Shown: positions 1 through 8,481 of the stretch, piece by piece | How positions within the stretch are numbered: the first letter of the stretch is position 1 | How the letters are laid out: every line of letters starts with the position of its first letter | Assembly (NCBI GenBank): GCA_900767675.1 | Contig: CAAFZX010000008.1 | Location: forward strand, 1 to 64,000 | Reading direction: 5' to 3' | DNA: 64,000 bases | Source: an uncultured Collinsella sp. | GTDB taxonomy: Bacteria; Actinomycetota; Coriobacteriia; Coriobacteriales; Coriobacteriaceae | Made by a program: the position numbers and the translations under genes | Notes under the pieces: generated by a model | Seen by the model: the letters and a program-made list of their open reading frames with translations, nothing else | The model's database searches: none | What the model was told of the DNA's origin: nothing

Positions 1-593
1 CAGAAGGGGTTCAGCGGAACGCCGGCAACCTGAGCGCTGGACCAAGCGACAAACTCGGAGTCGCCGTGCTCACCCATGACATAGGCCTGGACATCGCGCG
101 GGTCGACCTCGACGTGGGCACCAAGCATCTGCTGCAGACGGCCGGTGTCGAGCACGGTACCGGAACCGATGACGTGGCCCTCGGGCAGGCCGGACATCTT
201 GATGGCGGCGTAGGTCAGAACATCGACCGGGTTGGAGACGATGAGCAGAATGCCGTCGAAGCCGGACTTCTTAATCTCGGGGATAATGGACTTAAAGATT
301 CTGACGTTCTTGTTGACCAGGTCCAGGCGGGTCTCACCGGGCTTCTGGGCAGCGCCAGCGGTGACGACGATCATGGCGGCGTCGGCGACATCGGAATAAT
401 CGCCGGCGTAGATCTTCATCGGCTCGGCAAACGTCATGCCGTGCGCGATATCCAAGGCCTCACCCTCGGCGCGGTTCTTGTCCACGTCGATGAGGACCAT
501 CTCGGAGAACAGACCACTCTGCATCAGCGCGAACGCCGAAGACGAACCGACGAAACCGCAACCGACAATAGCGACTTTCTTCTCGTTAACCAT
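1..593 (-). CDS. ldh: L-lactate dehydrogenase, N-terminal part (cut by window edge)
   Basis: Reduces pyruvate to L-lactate with NADH in the cytoplasm, regenerating NAD in fermentation. The visible 197 residues begin MVNEKKVAIVGCGFVGSSSA, a Rossmann GxGxxG dinucleotide site. They continue with the substrate loop AGAAQKPGETRLDLV, whose Gln-Lys-Pro favours lactate over malate, then SNPVDVLTY, GSGTVLDTGRL and the catalytic GEHGDSE histidine motif. The reading frame stays open to base 1, so the C-terminal third lies outside. The ATG at 593 has GGGAG seven bases upstream. The gene follows an aminotransferase on the same strand, with a hairpin between them. LDH and MDH share this fold; the motifs support LDH. 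Confidence 0.93.
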   Translation of the reverse strand, partial: MVNEKKVAIVGCGFVGSSSAFALMQSGLFSEMVLIDVDKNRAEGEALDIAHGMTFAEPMKIYAGDYSDVADAAMIVVTAGAAQKPGETRLDLVNKNVRIFKSIIPEIKKSGFDGILLIVSNPVDVLTYAAIKMSGLPEGHVIGSGTVLDTGRLQQMLGAHVEVDPRDVQAYVMGEHGDSEFVAWSSAQVAGVPLNPF

Positions 594-619
594 TAGAAAC
601 TCCCATCTCTCTCCACAAA

Positions 620-650
620 CAAGCCGCCCGGGAACGACCCGAGCGGCTTG
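620..650 (-). terminator. GC-rich hairpin ahead of ldh
   Basis: CAAGCCGC at one end pairs with GCGGCTTG at the other. On the minus strand it is followed by TTTG only, so the U-tract is weak. It lies about 27 bases before the ldh start. It could end the aminotransferase transcript or act in the ldh leader. Confidence 0.45.
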
Positions 651-794
651 CCGTAATCCCAATACATCCAATCGGGACTTTGATTATGCTCCTATTCGAG
701 GCCAAAAATCGACCGTTTACCGAAAATGTTTGCAGGATTCGTAAAAGAACTGTACGAAATCGGTTTCGATCTATTGACGAACCGAAATATCTTT

Positions 795-1958
795 TTAATA
801 GAGACCCGCCTCGCGAATGGCCTCGACAGCCAAAGCAATCTGATCGGGCGGCAGGACCAGCGCCATGCGCACGTGTCCCTCGCCCGAAGGACCAAAGCTC
901 GCGCCCGGCGTCACCACAACGCCGGCCTTCTCCATGAGCTCCTCGCAAAACGCCATGGAATCGGTGCGACCACCGGGAAGCTTGGCCCACACAAACATAG
1001 AACCATGCGCGTTGGGCCGCTCCCAGCCCAGGTCCTCAAGACCGTCGCACAGGGCATCGCGGCGATCCTGGTACTTCAGACGCTGTGCCTCGACCTCATC
1101 GCGCGGGCCATTAAGGCACGCGATAGCAGCCTTCTGGATCGGGAAGAACATGCCAAAGTCAATCTGACTGCGCAGCTTGGCGAAGGCAGAGACCACATCC
1201 TCGCGGCCGACCAAAAAGCCGATACGCGCACCAGTGACGTTAAACGACTTGGAGAGCGAGAAGAACTCAACGCCCACCTCGAGCGCGCCAGGGTACTGCA
1301 AGAAGCTTCCACCCGGATCGCCGTCGAACACGATGTCGGAGTACGCGTTGTCATGGACGATGAGCAGGTCGTGCTCGCGGGCGAAAGCGATGATCTCCTC
1401 GTAGACCTCGGGCGTGCCCACCGAGCCCACCGGGTTGGCGGGCAGCGACACAATCATGTACTTGGCACGATCGGCCACCTCGGGATCGATGCCCGCCACA
1501 TAGGGCAGGTAATTGTGCTCGACAACCAACGGATAGTACTCGAGCTTGGCATCGGCGATCTTGGCACCCGCCTCAAAGACCGGGTAGCACGGATCGGGAA
1601 CCAGAATGGTGTCACCCGGATCGAGCAGGGCCAGGCCCAAATGACCCACGCCCTCCTGCGTGCCGTTGCACGACTGCACCATGGACGGCGTAATGCCCGA
1701 AACGCCAAAGCGACGCTCATAGTAATCGCACACGGCTTGCTTGAGTTCGGGCAGGTCGCGCAGGGCATACTTCCACATCTCGGGATCTTGGGCTGCTCGC
1801 GCGAGTGCCTCGACCACGTGGTCGTACGGCTTAAAGTCGGGTGTGCCCACGCTCATGTTGTAAATGGTCTTGCCCTGAGCCTTCAGCGCGAGAAGCTTGT
1901 TGTTGAGCGAGGCGAAGACCTCCGCGCCAAAGCGGTCGAGACGCTGCGATGCCTGCAT
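795..1958 (-). CDS. Class I/II PLP aminotransferase (LL-diaminopimelate/aspartate aminotransferase-like)
   Basis: A fold-type I pyridoxal-phosphate aminotransferase of 387 residues, the usual size for the aspartate/LL-diaminopimelate group. Motifs seen: NMSVGTPDFKP near residue 34, SCNGTQEGVGH near 97 (cofactor phosphate contact), VPDPCYPVF near 120, VSLPANPVGS near 170, DNAYSDIVFDG near 203, and SLSKSFNVTGARIGF with the Schiff-base lysine at about 237. The ATG at 1958 is preceded by AGGTGG, which decides against the longer frame to 2048, where the extra residues are basic and unlike the family. The amino-acid substrate cannot be fixed from sequence; lysine biosynthesis (dapL-like) is one possibility. 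It is separated from nadE by a strong terminator. Confidence 0.85.
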   Translation of the reverse strand: MQASQRLDRFGAEVFASLNNKLLALKAQGKTIYNMSVGTPDFKPYDHVVEALARAAQDPEMWKYALRDLPELKQAVCDYYERRFGVSGITPSMVQSCNGTQEGVGHLGLALLDPGDTILVPDPCYPVFEAGAKIADAKLEYYPLVVEHNYLPYVAGIDPEVADRAKYMIVSLPANPVGSVGTPEVYEEIIAFAREHDLLIVHDNAYSDIVFDGDPGGSFLQYPGALEVGVEFFSLSKSFNVTGARIGFLVGREDVVSAFAKLRSQIDFGMFFPIQKAAIACLNGPRDEVEAQRLKYQDRRDALCDGLEDLGWERPNAHGSMFVWAKLPGGRTDSMAFCEELMEKAGVVVTPGASFGPSGEGHVRMALVLPPDQIALAVEAIREAGLY

Positions 1959-1974
1959 GGTGCCACCTTTCGAT

Positions 1975-2008
1975 ATAAAAAACGCGGCGCTCCGACAAGA
2001 GCGCCGCG
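1975..2008 (-). terminator. Rho-independent terminator after nadE
   Basis: On the minus strand CGCGGCGCTC, a six-base loop and GAGCGCCGCG are followed by a run of T. It sits between the nadE stop and the aminotransferase start, so it separates the two transcripts. Confidence 0.85.
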
Positions 2009-2076
2009 CGATACGGGCCATCAGATTGCAAAAGTGTAACGCTTGCAACCCCCGTATTGGTTCAATTTAGCCAACC

Positions 2077-4077
2077 TTAGTCAACTGGATTGAGCGCGTC
2101 GATCTGCGCAAGCCACAGACGCGAGCTAGCGTCACTCGGCATACGCCAATCGCCGCGCGGACTGAGCGTCACCGAGCCCACCTTGGGACCATCGGGCAGG
2201 CAGCTGCGCTTAAACTGCTGGGCAAAGAAGCGACGGTAGAACGTACGTAGCCACGTGTGGACGGTCTTGGCGTCGTAGACGCCCTCGAAACTCTTGAGCG
2301 CCATGCGGTAGATCTTGCCCGGCTCAAAGCCAAAACGCAGCAGGTAGTAGAGGAAGTAGTCGTGCAGCTCGTACGGGCCCACCAAATCCTCGGTCTTCTG
2401 TGCGATCTCGCCATCGCCCGTGGGCGGCAGAAGCTCGGGGGACACCGGCGTATCGAGGATATCGAGCAAGACCTCGGCAATACGCCCGCCAAAGACATCG
2501 GCCGCATAGCGCACCAGATGGCGCACAAGCGTCTTGGGCACGCTCGCGTTGACGGCGTACATGCTCATGTGGTCGCCGTTATAGGTGGCCCAGCCGAGCG
2601 CCAGCTCCGACAGGTCGCCGGTGCCGATGACAAAGCCGCCAGCCTGGTTGGCCAAGTCCATCAGAATCTGCGTGCGCTCGCGGGCCTGGCTGTTCTCGTA
2701 GGTCACGTCCTGCACGGCCGGATCGTGCTCGATATCCTTAAAATGCTGCTCCACGGCAGCATGGATCGAGACCTCGCGGAAGCTCACACCCAAGTCACGA
2801 GCGAGCGACTCGGCATTGGACTTAGTGCGGTGCGTCGTACCAAAGCCGGGCATGGACACGGCCGTGATACCGGTGCGCGGCAGCCCCAAGGCGTCGAACG
2901 CACGCACGGTCACAAGTAGCGCCAGCGTGGAATCGAGACCGCCCGAAAGGCCGATGACGGCCGCCTTGGTGCCCGTATGGGCAAGGCGGGTCTTGAGGCC
3001 CGCGGTCTGTAGATTGAGGATCGTCTCGCAGCGCTCGGCCAAGTCGCCGTGGTCGGCCGGCACAAAGGGCGCGCGCGGGAAAACGCGGTCGATATCGCAG
3101 GCATCGCGCAGGACAGGTTCTTCGGCCAGCACGCCCTCAAACGAAAACTCAACGGTCGCGGCCTCCGGCGCATCGTCGGTGCGCGTCCACGTCGTCGAGC
3201 GACGGCGCTCGGCAACCAGACGGTCGAGGTCAACATCGGCAACCGCCATATCGCAGGTAAGGAGCTTCGTCGCCGCCAGCTTAGAGCCGTTTTCGTAGAC
3301 GAGGTTCTCGCCCGCAAAGACCATATCGGTCGTGGACTCGCCCTCGCTCGCGTCCGCATAGGCATAGGCACAGTACAGGCGCGCACTCTGATTGGAGATG
3401 AGGCTGCGGCGATAGTCTGCCTTACCGATAATCTCGTCCGAGGCCGACGGGTTGAGGATCACCGTCGCACCGGCAAGCGCCATCTCGGTCGAAGGGGGCG
3501 CCGGCACCCACAGGTCCTCGCAGACCTCAACGCCCAGCACCAGGTCCTCGGCGCCCTCATCACAGCAGCGGTAGACAAGCCCCGAACCCAGCGGAACCGG
3601 ACCCTGACCGGCAAATTCAACCCACACGGGATCTGTGGGCGCCGGAGCAAACCAGCGGCGCTCGTAGAACTCGCCATAGTTTGGCAGATACTTCTTGGCC
3701 GTGAGGCCCAAAAGCTCACCCGCGCAGCACACGGCGGCGCAGTTGTAGATATTCTCGGCAACTGCAACGGGAAGACCGATGGTAAAGACAATCGGCAGCT
3801 CACGAGTCACATCGAGGATATGCACCAAAGCAGCCTCGCAGGCATGCAGTAATGTGCGGTTATGGAACAGATCGGCCGCGGTATAGCCGCACAAGTTAAG
3901 CTCGGGCAGCACCAGAGCACGAACGCCGCGCTCGGCAGCCTCGCGAACAGCCGCCAACGCAACCTCGGCATTGCCCTCGACATCGGCAACGCGAATCTGC
4001 GGCGACGCCGCCGCCACACGCAAAAAGCCATCGTTCTTATTAGCCGAAACGCAGCATTGCCTTGTTGATCTGGACAC
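2077..4077 (-). CDS. nadE: Glutamine-dependent NAD+ synthetase
   Basis: Catalyses the last step of NAD synthesis: ATP-dependent amidation of deaminated NAD using ammonia from glutamine. The 666-residue protein has two domains. An N-terminal nitrilase-type glutaminase carries the Glu-Lys-Cys triad (LVLPELNLCGY, E59; GLTAKKYLPNYGEF, K128 or K129; LGVEVCEDLW, C186). A C-terminal synthetase carries the ATP pyrophosphatase loop GLSGGLDSTLALL near 377-387. The length fits the fused bacterial type. The start is GTG at 4077 with AAGGGG upstream. The gene lies next to the AT-rich island, which begins in the gap upstream of this start. Confidence 0.95.
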   Translation of the reverse strand: MSRSTRQCCVSANKNDGFLRVAAASPQIRVADVEGNAEVALAAVREAAERGVRALVLPELNLCGYTAADLFHNRTLLHACEAALVHILDVTRELPIVFTIGLPVAVAENIYNCAAVCCAGELLGLTAKKYLPNYGEFYERRWFAPAPTDPVWVEFAGQGPVPLGSGLVYRCCDEGAEDLVLGVEVCEDLWVPAPPSTEMALAGATVILNPSASDEIIGKADYRRSLISNQSARLYCAYAYADASEGESTTDMVFAGENLVYENGSKLAATKLLTCDMAVADVDLDRLVAERRRSTTWTRTDDAPEAATVEFSFEGVLAEEPVLRDACDIDRVFPRAPFVPADHGDLAERCETILNLQTAGLKTRLAHTGTKAAVIGLSGGLDSTLALLVTVRAFDALGLPRTGITAVSMPGFGTTHRTKSNAESLARDLGVSFREVSIHAAVEQHFKDIEHDPAVQDVTYENSQARERTQILMDLANQAGGFVIGTGDLSELALGWATYNGDHMSMYAVNASVPKTLVRHLVRYAADVFGGRIAEVLLDILDTPVSPELLPPTGDGEIAQKTEDLVGPYELHDYFLYYLLRFGFEPGKIYRMALKSFEGVYDAKTVHTWLRTFYRRFFAQQFKRSCLPDGPKVGSVTLSPRGDWRMPSDASSRLWLAQIDALNPVD

Positions 4078-4204
4078 TGGAGGCCCCTTCTACCCTGAGA
4101 TTCAGTCTAACGAACGTTCACATACCTCTAACTAGCCAAAGCAACCTCCCAGTTTACTGAGAGGCCAACCTGTGCTAAGAGCATGTATTTCAAAAATATC
4201 TTTA

Positions 4205-4241
4205 ATTAAAAAAGGAGAAATCGATAATCGACTTCTCCTTT
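4205..4241 (-). terminator. Terminator of the radical SAM/peptide operon
   Basis: On the minus strand AAAGGAGAA, a loop and TTCTCCTTT run into TTTAATTAAAG, a stem followed by a U-rich tail. It lies 25 bases after the stop of the 36-residue peptide gene and closes that operon. Confidence 0.9.
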
Positions 4242-4265
4242 AAGCGAGGCGAGTAAATTCCGAAA

Positions 4266-4376
4266 CTAATGGCAGAATTTATCCATGTAGTCCTCAAAGT
4301 CGAACACTTCTACCACGACGCCCTCTTCCTGAAACTCTTTCAGTTGCTCCAAGAGATCTTTGTTAATAACGTCCAT
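4266..4376 (-). CDS. 36-residue acidic peptide, candidate substrate of the radical SAM enzyme
   Basis: A short ORF of 36 residues beginning MDVINKDLLEQLKEF and ending FDFEDYMDKFCH. It starts 13 bases after the radical SAM stop. AGGAGG seven bases before its ATG is one of the strongest ribosome binding sites in the window, and a clean terminator follows, so it is very probably translated. The N-terminal half is an amphipathic, Leu/Glu-rich, leader-like helix. The C-terminal part holds aromatic and acidic residues and a single Cys next to the last residue. Small peptides beside a radical SAM enzyme and an exporter are typical RiPP precursors; that role is inferred. It could instead be a small regulatory or accessory protein. 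No known family is recognised. Confidence 0.8.
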   Translation of the reverse strand: MDVINKDLLEQLKEFQEEGVVVEVFDFEDYMDKFCH

Positions 4377-4389
4377 GCAGAAACCTCCT

Positions 4390-6711
4390 CTATCTAATCA
4401 ATTGTAGTATATCTGCTTTCATGCAATTATCAACCAACTTGTTTAATTGCTCCTCGTTTGCCGATAGTCCCTCTTTTTTCAAAATGTCGCGCACCTCGTT
4501 CTTAGTAATCGGCTTTTCAAACAACGAAAGCAAAGCGAACGAAAAATCATTAACCGCACACATTCTATGGGTGGCACAACTCAGCAGTACTCTTAACCCC
4601 TCTTTTGAGCGTCCGACTTCTTTCACAAACGAACTTTTAACCAATTGAAAACCATTATCGTGCATTACATAATCGGCATCGATATTTGTATTCAGCAATC
4701 CATAATGCAACAGTTCTTCTATCGCCCTTGTCAGCTCGAGATCGCCCTGATCAAGGATAAGAGAAATGCTACAATCAGCCTCCAATAAACGGGCCAACTT
4801 AAGGTATACCAACTGGGAAACAGCATAGACATGATGGTATTCAGAATTATAGAAGTAGGCAAATGGCTCAACGAGCACGACAGAGGTCTTGGAATCCAGC
4901 CAGATTCGATCAGCTGGATTTAGACTAGTTAGCCGTCGCTTTACTTTGGTCAAATGTCCCTTATACCTGACAGCGTGAATAGAATCTAGGATCCAGGTCA
5001 CCTCTGAAATATGAAGCCGCTGGGGCAAGTCAATTGTGTCGCTACCGTTTATGACCTCTTGCATATAAAAATCAATATGATGCTCATCAGATAAGGATTT
5101 TGCTTCATTTAAAGTTAAACCAGTGCCTGAAACATAATCCACTTCGAGGCGCAAATCCTCATATTGGGACTTCGGCATTACAGAGACACCATACTTATCG
5201 GGATGATTCCAAACATCCGACCCCATAACGAGACCAAAATTCGTAAATCCTCTCGTGGAATATGGAACACCACATACCTGTTTTGAATAATTCAAAACAT
5301 TCTCTGTATAAGCTAAGGTGTTCAGAGCCTCTTCTTTAGTTTCGGTCGGAAAGCCAATCATAAAGAATAGATGAACAGGAATACCCGCATTGAGACAATC
5401 ATGGATATTGCGATCAATCCAATCAACTCTCGTGTTCTTCTTCATTAGATCAAGAACTCTTTGGTTGTATGACTCGAGGCCAAACTGAATCTGCCTACAT
5501 CCACTTTGGTATATCTTGTTGAAAACGTCTGTACTTAGGGTTGGAGAGAACCTCGTTTCTCCATGCCAGAAAAACGTTTTTCCCGATGCGTTTATTTCAT
5601 CCGCGAGTTGCTCCATTCTTTTGCCTTCGAATGTTTCATCCACAAAAGAGAAAACTCTCGTGCCGTATTTTTCATTTAACCGACACATTATTTCAAATAC
5701 TCTCGATATGGGCATCTTTCGGTAACAACCACCAGTAGCACCGGGAATGGTGCAGAAGGCGCAATGATTAAAACACTGCCTAGAGGAATAAACCGGCAAT
5801 ATTAACTCAGGCATGAAGTATTTAGAAAGGGCGAAGCCATCGAAATCGGGAACTGTATCGTTGATAAATGTTTGCTCAATCCGATGGTTTTTATATATCT
5901 TTCCACCTTTAGCATGGCAAAGGTTTGGAACACAGTCGAGATTGTCATCACCAGAGTCAAGAGCCTCAAGAAGACGTGCAAGCGGCTCTTCGCCGTCATA
6001 CATCATTATCGAATCAATGTATTCAAAAAAGGGATGCCATTCTTTCATGCAGTCATCTGCTAAACGAGTAATGTAATTGCCGCCCAATGAGACGTGTTTA
6101 ACAGATGGACATTCTTCTTTAATCAGTTTCGCTAACGTAACTGCGGAAATCAATTGGAAACAGCCGCTCACCGAAATCCCAATAAACTCGATTTTTTCCC
6201 TCTGAATACGCTTAAGAAAGGCAGTTTCATAGAAGGAAATAAACGGATTATGCAAGGTATCCGCAAGCGATTTCATTATTTCTGGTGTCGAATAATAATC
6301 ATAGGGCAGATCTATGGAGTTGAACGTGTATTTAACTCCATATGAGACGTGATTTATGATATAGAGTGCATTTCTAAAAATGTTTTCAGCATATTGTCTT
6401 TCTTTTAGATTAAAGTATCTCTTTGATCTGAAAATATCTTTTGCTTCGTCAACATTAAGTGCTGACTTTTGTATCAACTCGATTGTTAATTGAACATTCG
6501 AACTAAACGAATCCTTTGATTCCCGATACCTTTTACAGCACTCTTCGACATGTCTAAAAGATAGGAGGTCATCGTAAAATTCCACGTTTAAGTCAACAAT
6601 GTCAACTTTGTATTGTTCAACCTCTTGAAGATATGACTTCAAAACAGGCAAGGCAAGATACGGCCCCACTGGACTCCATCCTGGGGGAAATACTAAAAGC
6701 GTTTTAGGCAT
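4390..6711 (-). CDS. B12-binding-type radical SAM protein with C-terminal winged-helix-like region
   Basis: A 773-residue radical SAM enzyme. Residues 1-270 resemble the cobalamin-binding fold found N-terminal in class B radical SAM proteins (LVFPPGWSPVGPYLALPVLKSYL at the start, then SLGGNYITRLADD and DSIMMYDGEEPLARLLEAL). The 4Fe-4S cluster motif C-x3-C-x2-C is CFNHCAFC at 313-320, followed by SFVDETFEG, FGLESYNQRVLDLM and FFMIGFPTETKEEA of the SAM barrel. The last 200 residues contain two stretches that look like PqqD-type winged helices (around 640-690 and 715-773), which in RiPP enzymes bind leader peptides. The gene is AT-rich against the flanking DNA. It is transcribed with the MFS gene upstream (7-base gap) and the 36-residue peptide downstream. 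Peptide modification is inferred; the reaction cannot be read from sequence. Confidence 0.85.
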   Translation of the reverse strand: MPKTLLVFPPGWSPVGPYLALPVLKSYLQEVEQYKVDIVDLNVEFYDDLLSFRHVEECCKRYRESKDSFSSNVQLTIELIQKSALNVDEAKDIFRSKRYFNLKERQYAENIFRNALYIINHVSYGVKYTFNSIDLPYDYYSTPEIMKSLADTLHNPFISFYETAFLKRIQREKIEFIGISVSGCFQLISAVTLAKLIKEECPSVKHVSLGGNYITRLADDCMKEWHPFFEYIDSIMMYDGEEPLARLLEALDSGDDNLDCVPNLCHAKGGKIYKNHRIEQTFINDTVPDFDGFALSKYFMPELILPVYSSRQCFNHCAFCTIPGATGGCYRKMPISRVFEIMCRLNEKYGTRVFSFVDETFEGKRMEQLADEINASGKTFFWHGETRFSPTLSTDVFNKIYQSGCRQIQFGLESYNQRVLDLMKKNTRVDWIDRNIHDCLNAGIPVHLFFMIGFPTETKEEALNTLAYTENVLNYSKQVCGVPYSTRGFTNFGLVMGSDVWNHPDKYGVSVMPKSQYEDLRLEVDYVSGTGLTLNEAKSLSDEHHIDFYMQEVINGSDTIDLPQRLHISEVTWILDSIHAVRYKGHLTKVKRRLTSLNPADRIWLDSKTSVVLVEPFAYFYNSEYHHVYAVSQLVYLKLARLLEADCSISLILDQGDLELTRAIEELLHYGLLNTNIDADYVMHDNGFQLVKSSFVKEVGRSKEGLRVLLSCATHRMCAVNDFSFALLSLFEKPITKNEVRDILKKEGLSANEEQLNKLVDNCMKADILQLIR

Positions 6712-6718
6712 ATCAACG

Positions 6719-7903
6719 TCACATCTTTCGCAAATAATTCAATTGAAACACAACTACCATCATAATTGAAAATACACCAAGTCCTGTAACGAGAATTGAG
6801 AACATCGCGATGCTCGTGAACAGCGAAACAAGGAGTGTTGAAATAACAACAGCAACCGATTGCAAAGACTCCCTAATTGAAAACAGGCTTATCGATTCAG
6901 ATCCGTCTCTCGCCAAATCCTGCAGCGATGTTATGAGAAGCACATCTTGAATGGCGTTTCCGGCACCGACGATAAAAAGGAAAATAAACGATATCCCAGA
7001 CGCATAGCGATAGCCAAACGCCAGATACGCACCGAGCGCAAGATACGTCACAAAACAATATGATTTAACGCAATCGGAACCACTGATTAAACGACCATAT
7101 ATTGTATTTCCGAACAACAGTCCGATTGTAAGACTACTCTGAAGGAATCCGTATTGTATCGATGACGAGTCAAATTGCAATTGCGCTATAGCTGGCAAAA
7201 GAGAATTCAGAGAGCCGAATGCCACGCCACTAGAAATATCGATTAATAGGAAACCAATTGCCAAGTGCTTCGCGCTAAGATCACTAAATGCAGTCCTGTT
7301 TTTTTCATTTTTTCTTATCCCCTCTTTATCATTAACCTCGATAACCGACGGAACATCTCGCAGCAACCAGAACGACGCGGCAAAAGAAAGCGCGTCTAAT
7401 GCAAGAACAGCCTCCGCCCCAAATTGAGCGACAACAAAACCGCCGGCAACTGGCCCCAGAACCATCATCAAATTCTGCAGAAACCCAAACGAATTATTAA
7501 TTACGTCGCGATTGATACTATTCGTATTGGCTCTTAACAACGAGTAAAAGCAGGGCATTTCAACCGTTCGGCAAAGCGATACCGCGCACGTAATAGCAAA
7601 CATACTCCATTTACTATCAACAAAAATATAGCAAACGAATAATCCCGCGCGAATTAAGTCTGCCAATCTCATGGCCTGCAGTGTCCCGATACCCATCTTC
7701 TGAGGCAGCTGCGCGAGCGCAACTGAAAACAGAGAGGGGGCAAATCTGCAGCAGACCATCAAAGCAGTTGCAGAAACATCGTGAGTTACCTCGTAAATCA
7801 GCATTGGCAAAGCAATATTCGCACACCAATTGCCTATTTCGCTTATCCCTCTAGCAATATATAGGACCCGAACCGGATGGCTAGCTCTCAATACCGTGAA
7901 CAT
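6719..7903 (-). CDS. MFS transporter, probable exporter
   Basis: A major facilitator protein of 394 residues with about twelve hydrophobic segments and a charged central loop near 200 (EVNDKEGIRKNEKNR). The overall layout (RGISEIGNWCANIALPMLIYEVT at the start, GPVAGGFVVAQFGAEAVLALDALSF in the middle) is that of the EntS/MFS_3 drug and siderophore exporters. The start is taken as ATG 7903, with GAGG upstream. The gene overlaps the DUF2087 gene by 23 bases and ends seven bases before the radical SAM gene, so the three are translationally linked. Export of the modified product is the likely role, inferred from context. Confidence 0.85.
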   Translation of the reverse strand: MFTVLRASHPVRVLYIARGISEIGNWCANIALPMLIYEVTHDVSATALMVCCRFAPSLFSVALAQLPQKMGIGTLQAMRLADLIRAGLFVCYIFVDSKWSMFAITCAVSLCRTVEMPCFYSLLRANTNSINRDVINNSFGFLQNLMMVLGPVAGGFVVAQFGAEAVLALDALSFAASFWLLRDVPSVIEVNDKEGIRKNEKNRTAFSDLSAKHLAIGFLLIDISSGVAFGSLNSLLPAIAQLQFDSSSIQYGFLQSSLTIGLLFGNTIYGRLISGSDCVKSYCFVTYLALGAYLAFGYRYASGISFIFLFIVGAGNAIQDVLLITSLQDLARDGSESISLFSIRESLQSVAVVISTLLVSLFTSIAMFSILVTGLGVFSIMMVVVFQLNYLRKM

Positions 7904-8162
7904 CACGATTAACCTCGTATTTCAGGCCTCGTTCATCCCTTAATAGGAATCCATAATCAACCAAGTACCGCCTCAACACGGCATAATCAGGATAGAGCTG
8001 TGACAGCACACGATTAACCTGAAGCTCCGTATAACTTGTATTTAATTCAAAGAAAGAGACGGCCCATAGCAGCATGATTCTTTTATAGCTTTCCTTTTTT
8101 GGAATTGAAACCAGCTCGCCATTCTTGAGAAATCGTTTTTTAAAGTCTATTAGCTCATCCAT
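7881..8162 (-). CDS. DUF2087 domain protein
   Basis: A 93-residue protein whose core (IPKKESYKRIMLLWAVSFFE, then YTELQVNRVLSQLYPDYAVLRRYLVDYGFLLRD) matches the DUF2087 pattern I know, a small winged-helix domain often fused to or placed beside ArsR-type regulators. Here it stands alone. GGAGG precedes the ATG at 8162. It is the first gene of the four-gene AT-rich operon. It could be a transcriptional regulator or a leader-binding adaptor; neither is shown by the sequence. Confidence is high for the domain and low for the role. Confidence 0.8.
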   Translation of the reverse strand: MDELIDFKKRFLKNGELVSIPKKESYKRIMLLWAVSFFELNTSYTELQVNRVLSQLYPDYAVLRRYLVDYGFLLRDERGLKYEVNRDVHGIES

Positions 8163-8241
8163 TCACATCCTCCATTTCATACGCATCTAATACTAAAAAT
8201 GCATACGCTTTAGGTCATCTCATTCGGCTTCTATATTCGAA

Positions 8242-8481
8242 CTAAACTCGAACTAATCTAAATGATTTGCTCAAACACTCTTCGAAAGCTCGTTTTTCAC
8301 TCTGAGTAAAATGCCCTTCCCAGTCAGTCCACGAACAGGAAGGCAACTCACAACGAGCGGAGTCGAAGCCCTCTGCCGTCGGTCGTTCAAAATGCACGAT
8401 AACCTTTTCGATATCCCCATCTGTTATCAGGTCAGAATGAACGACCTCGGTACCGTCTTCGAATGTCATATATGGGTACAT
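8242..8481 (-). CDS. Small conserved hypothetical protein
   Basis: A 79-residue acidic protein starting MYPYMTFEDGTEVVHSDL, with VHFERPTAEGFDSARCELP in the middle. I chose ATG 8481 because GAGGTGG lies eight bases upstream; the frame extends to 8523 without a better site. It resembles small proteins common in gut Firmicutes, with a conserved FERPT-x2-GFDSARC core, but I cannot name a function. No transmembrane segment or signal is seen. It lies in the AT-rich island, 80 bases upstream of the DUF2087 gene on the same strand, and probably arrived with it. Confidence 0.75.
   Translation of the reverse strand: MYPYMTFEDGTEVVHSDLITDGDIEKVIVHFERPTAEGFDSARCELPSCSWTDWEGHFTQSEKRAFEECLSKSFRLVRV

Noticed and set aside
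66..596. Long open frame on the plus strand opposite ldh
   Set aside because: It is the antisense shadow of a gene with clear lactate dehydrogenase motifs; its own translation has no family pattern.
594..794. Rex (redox) operator upstream of ldh
   Set aside because: No TTGTTAA-x4-TTAACAA-like site was found in the 200-base gap.
4140..4170. Attachment site for the AT-rich island
   Set aside because: Only a weak hairpin is seen (CCTCCCAGTTTACTGAGAGG), with no tRNA, integrase or matching direct repeat at the other edge near 8500.
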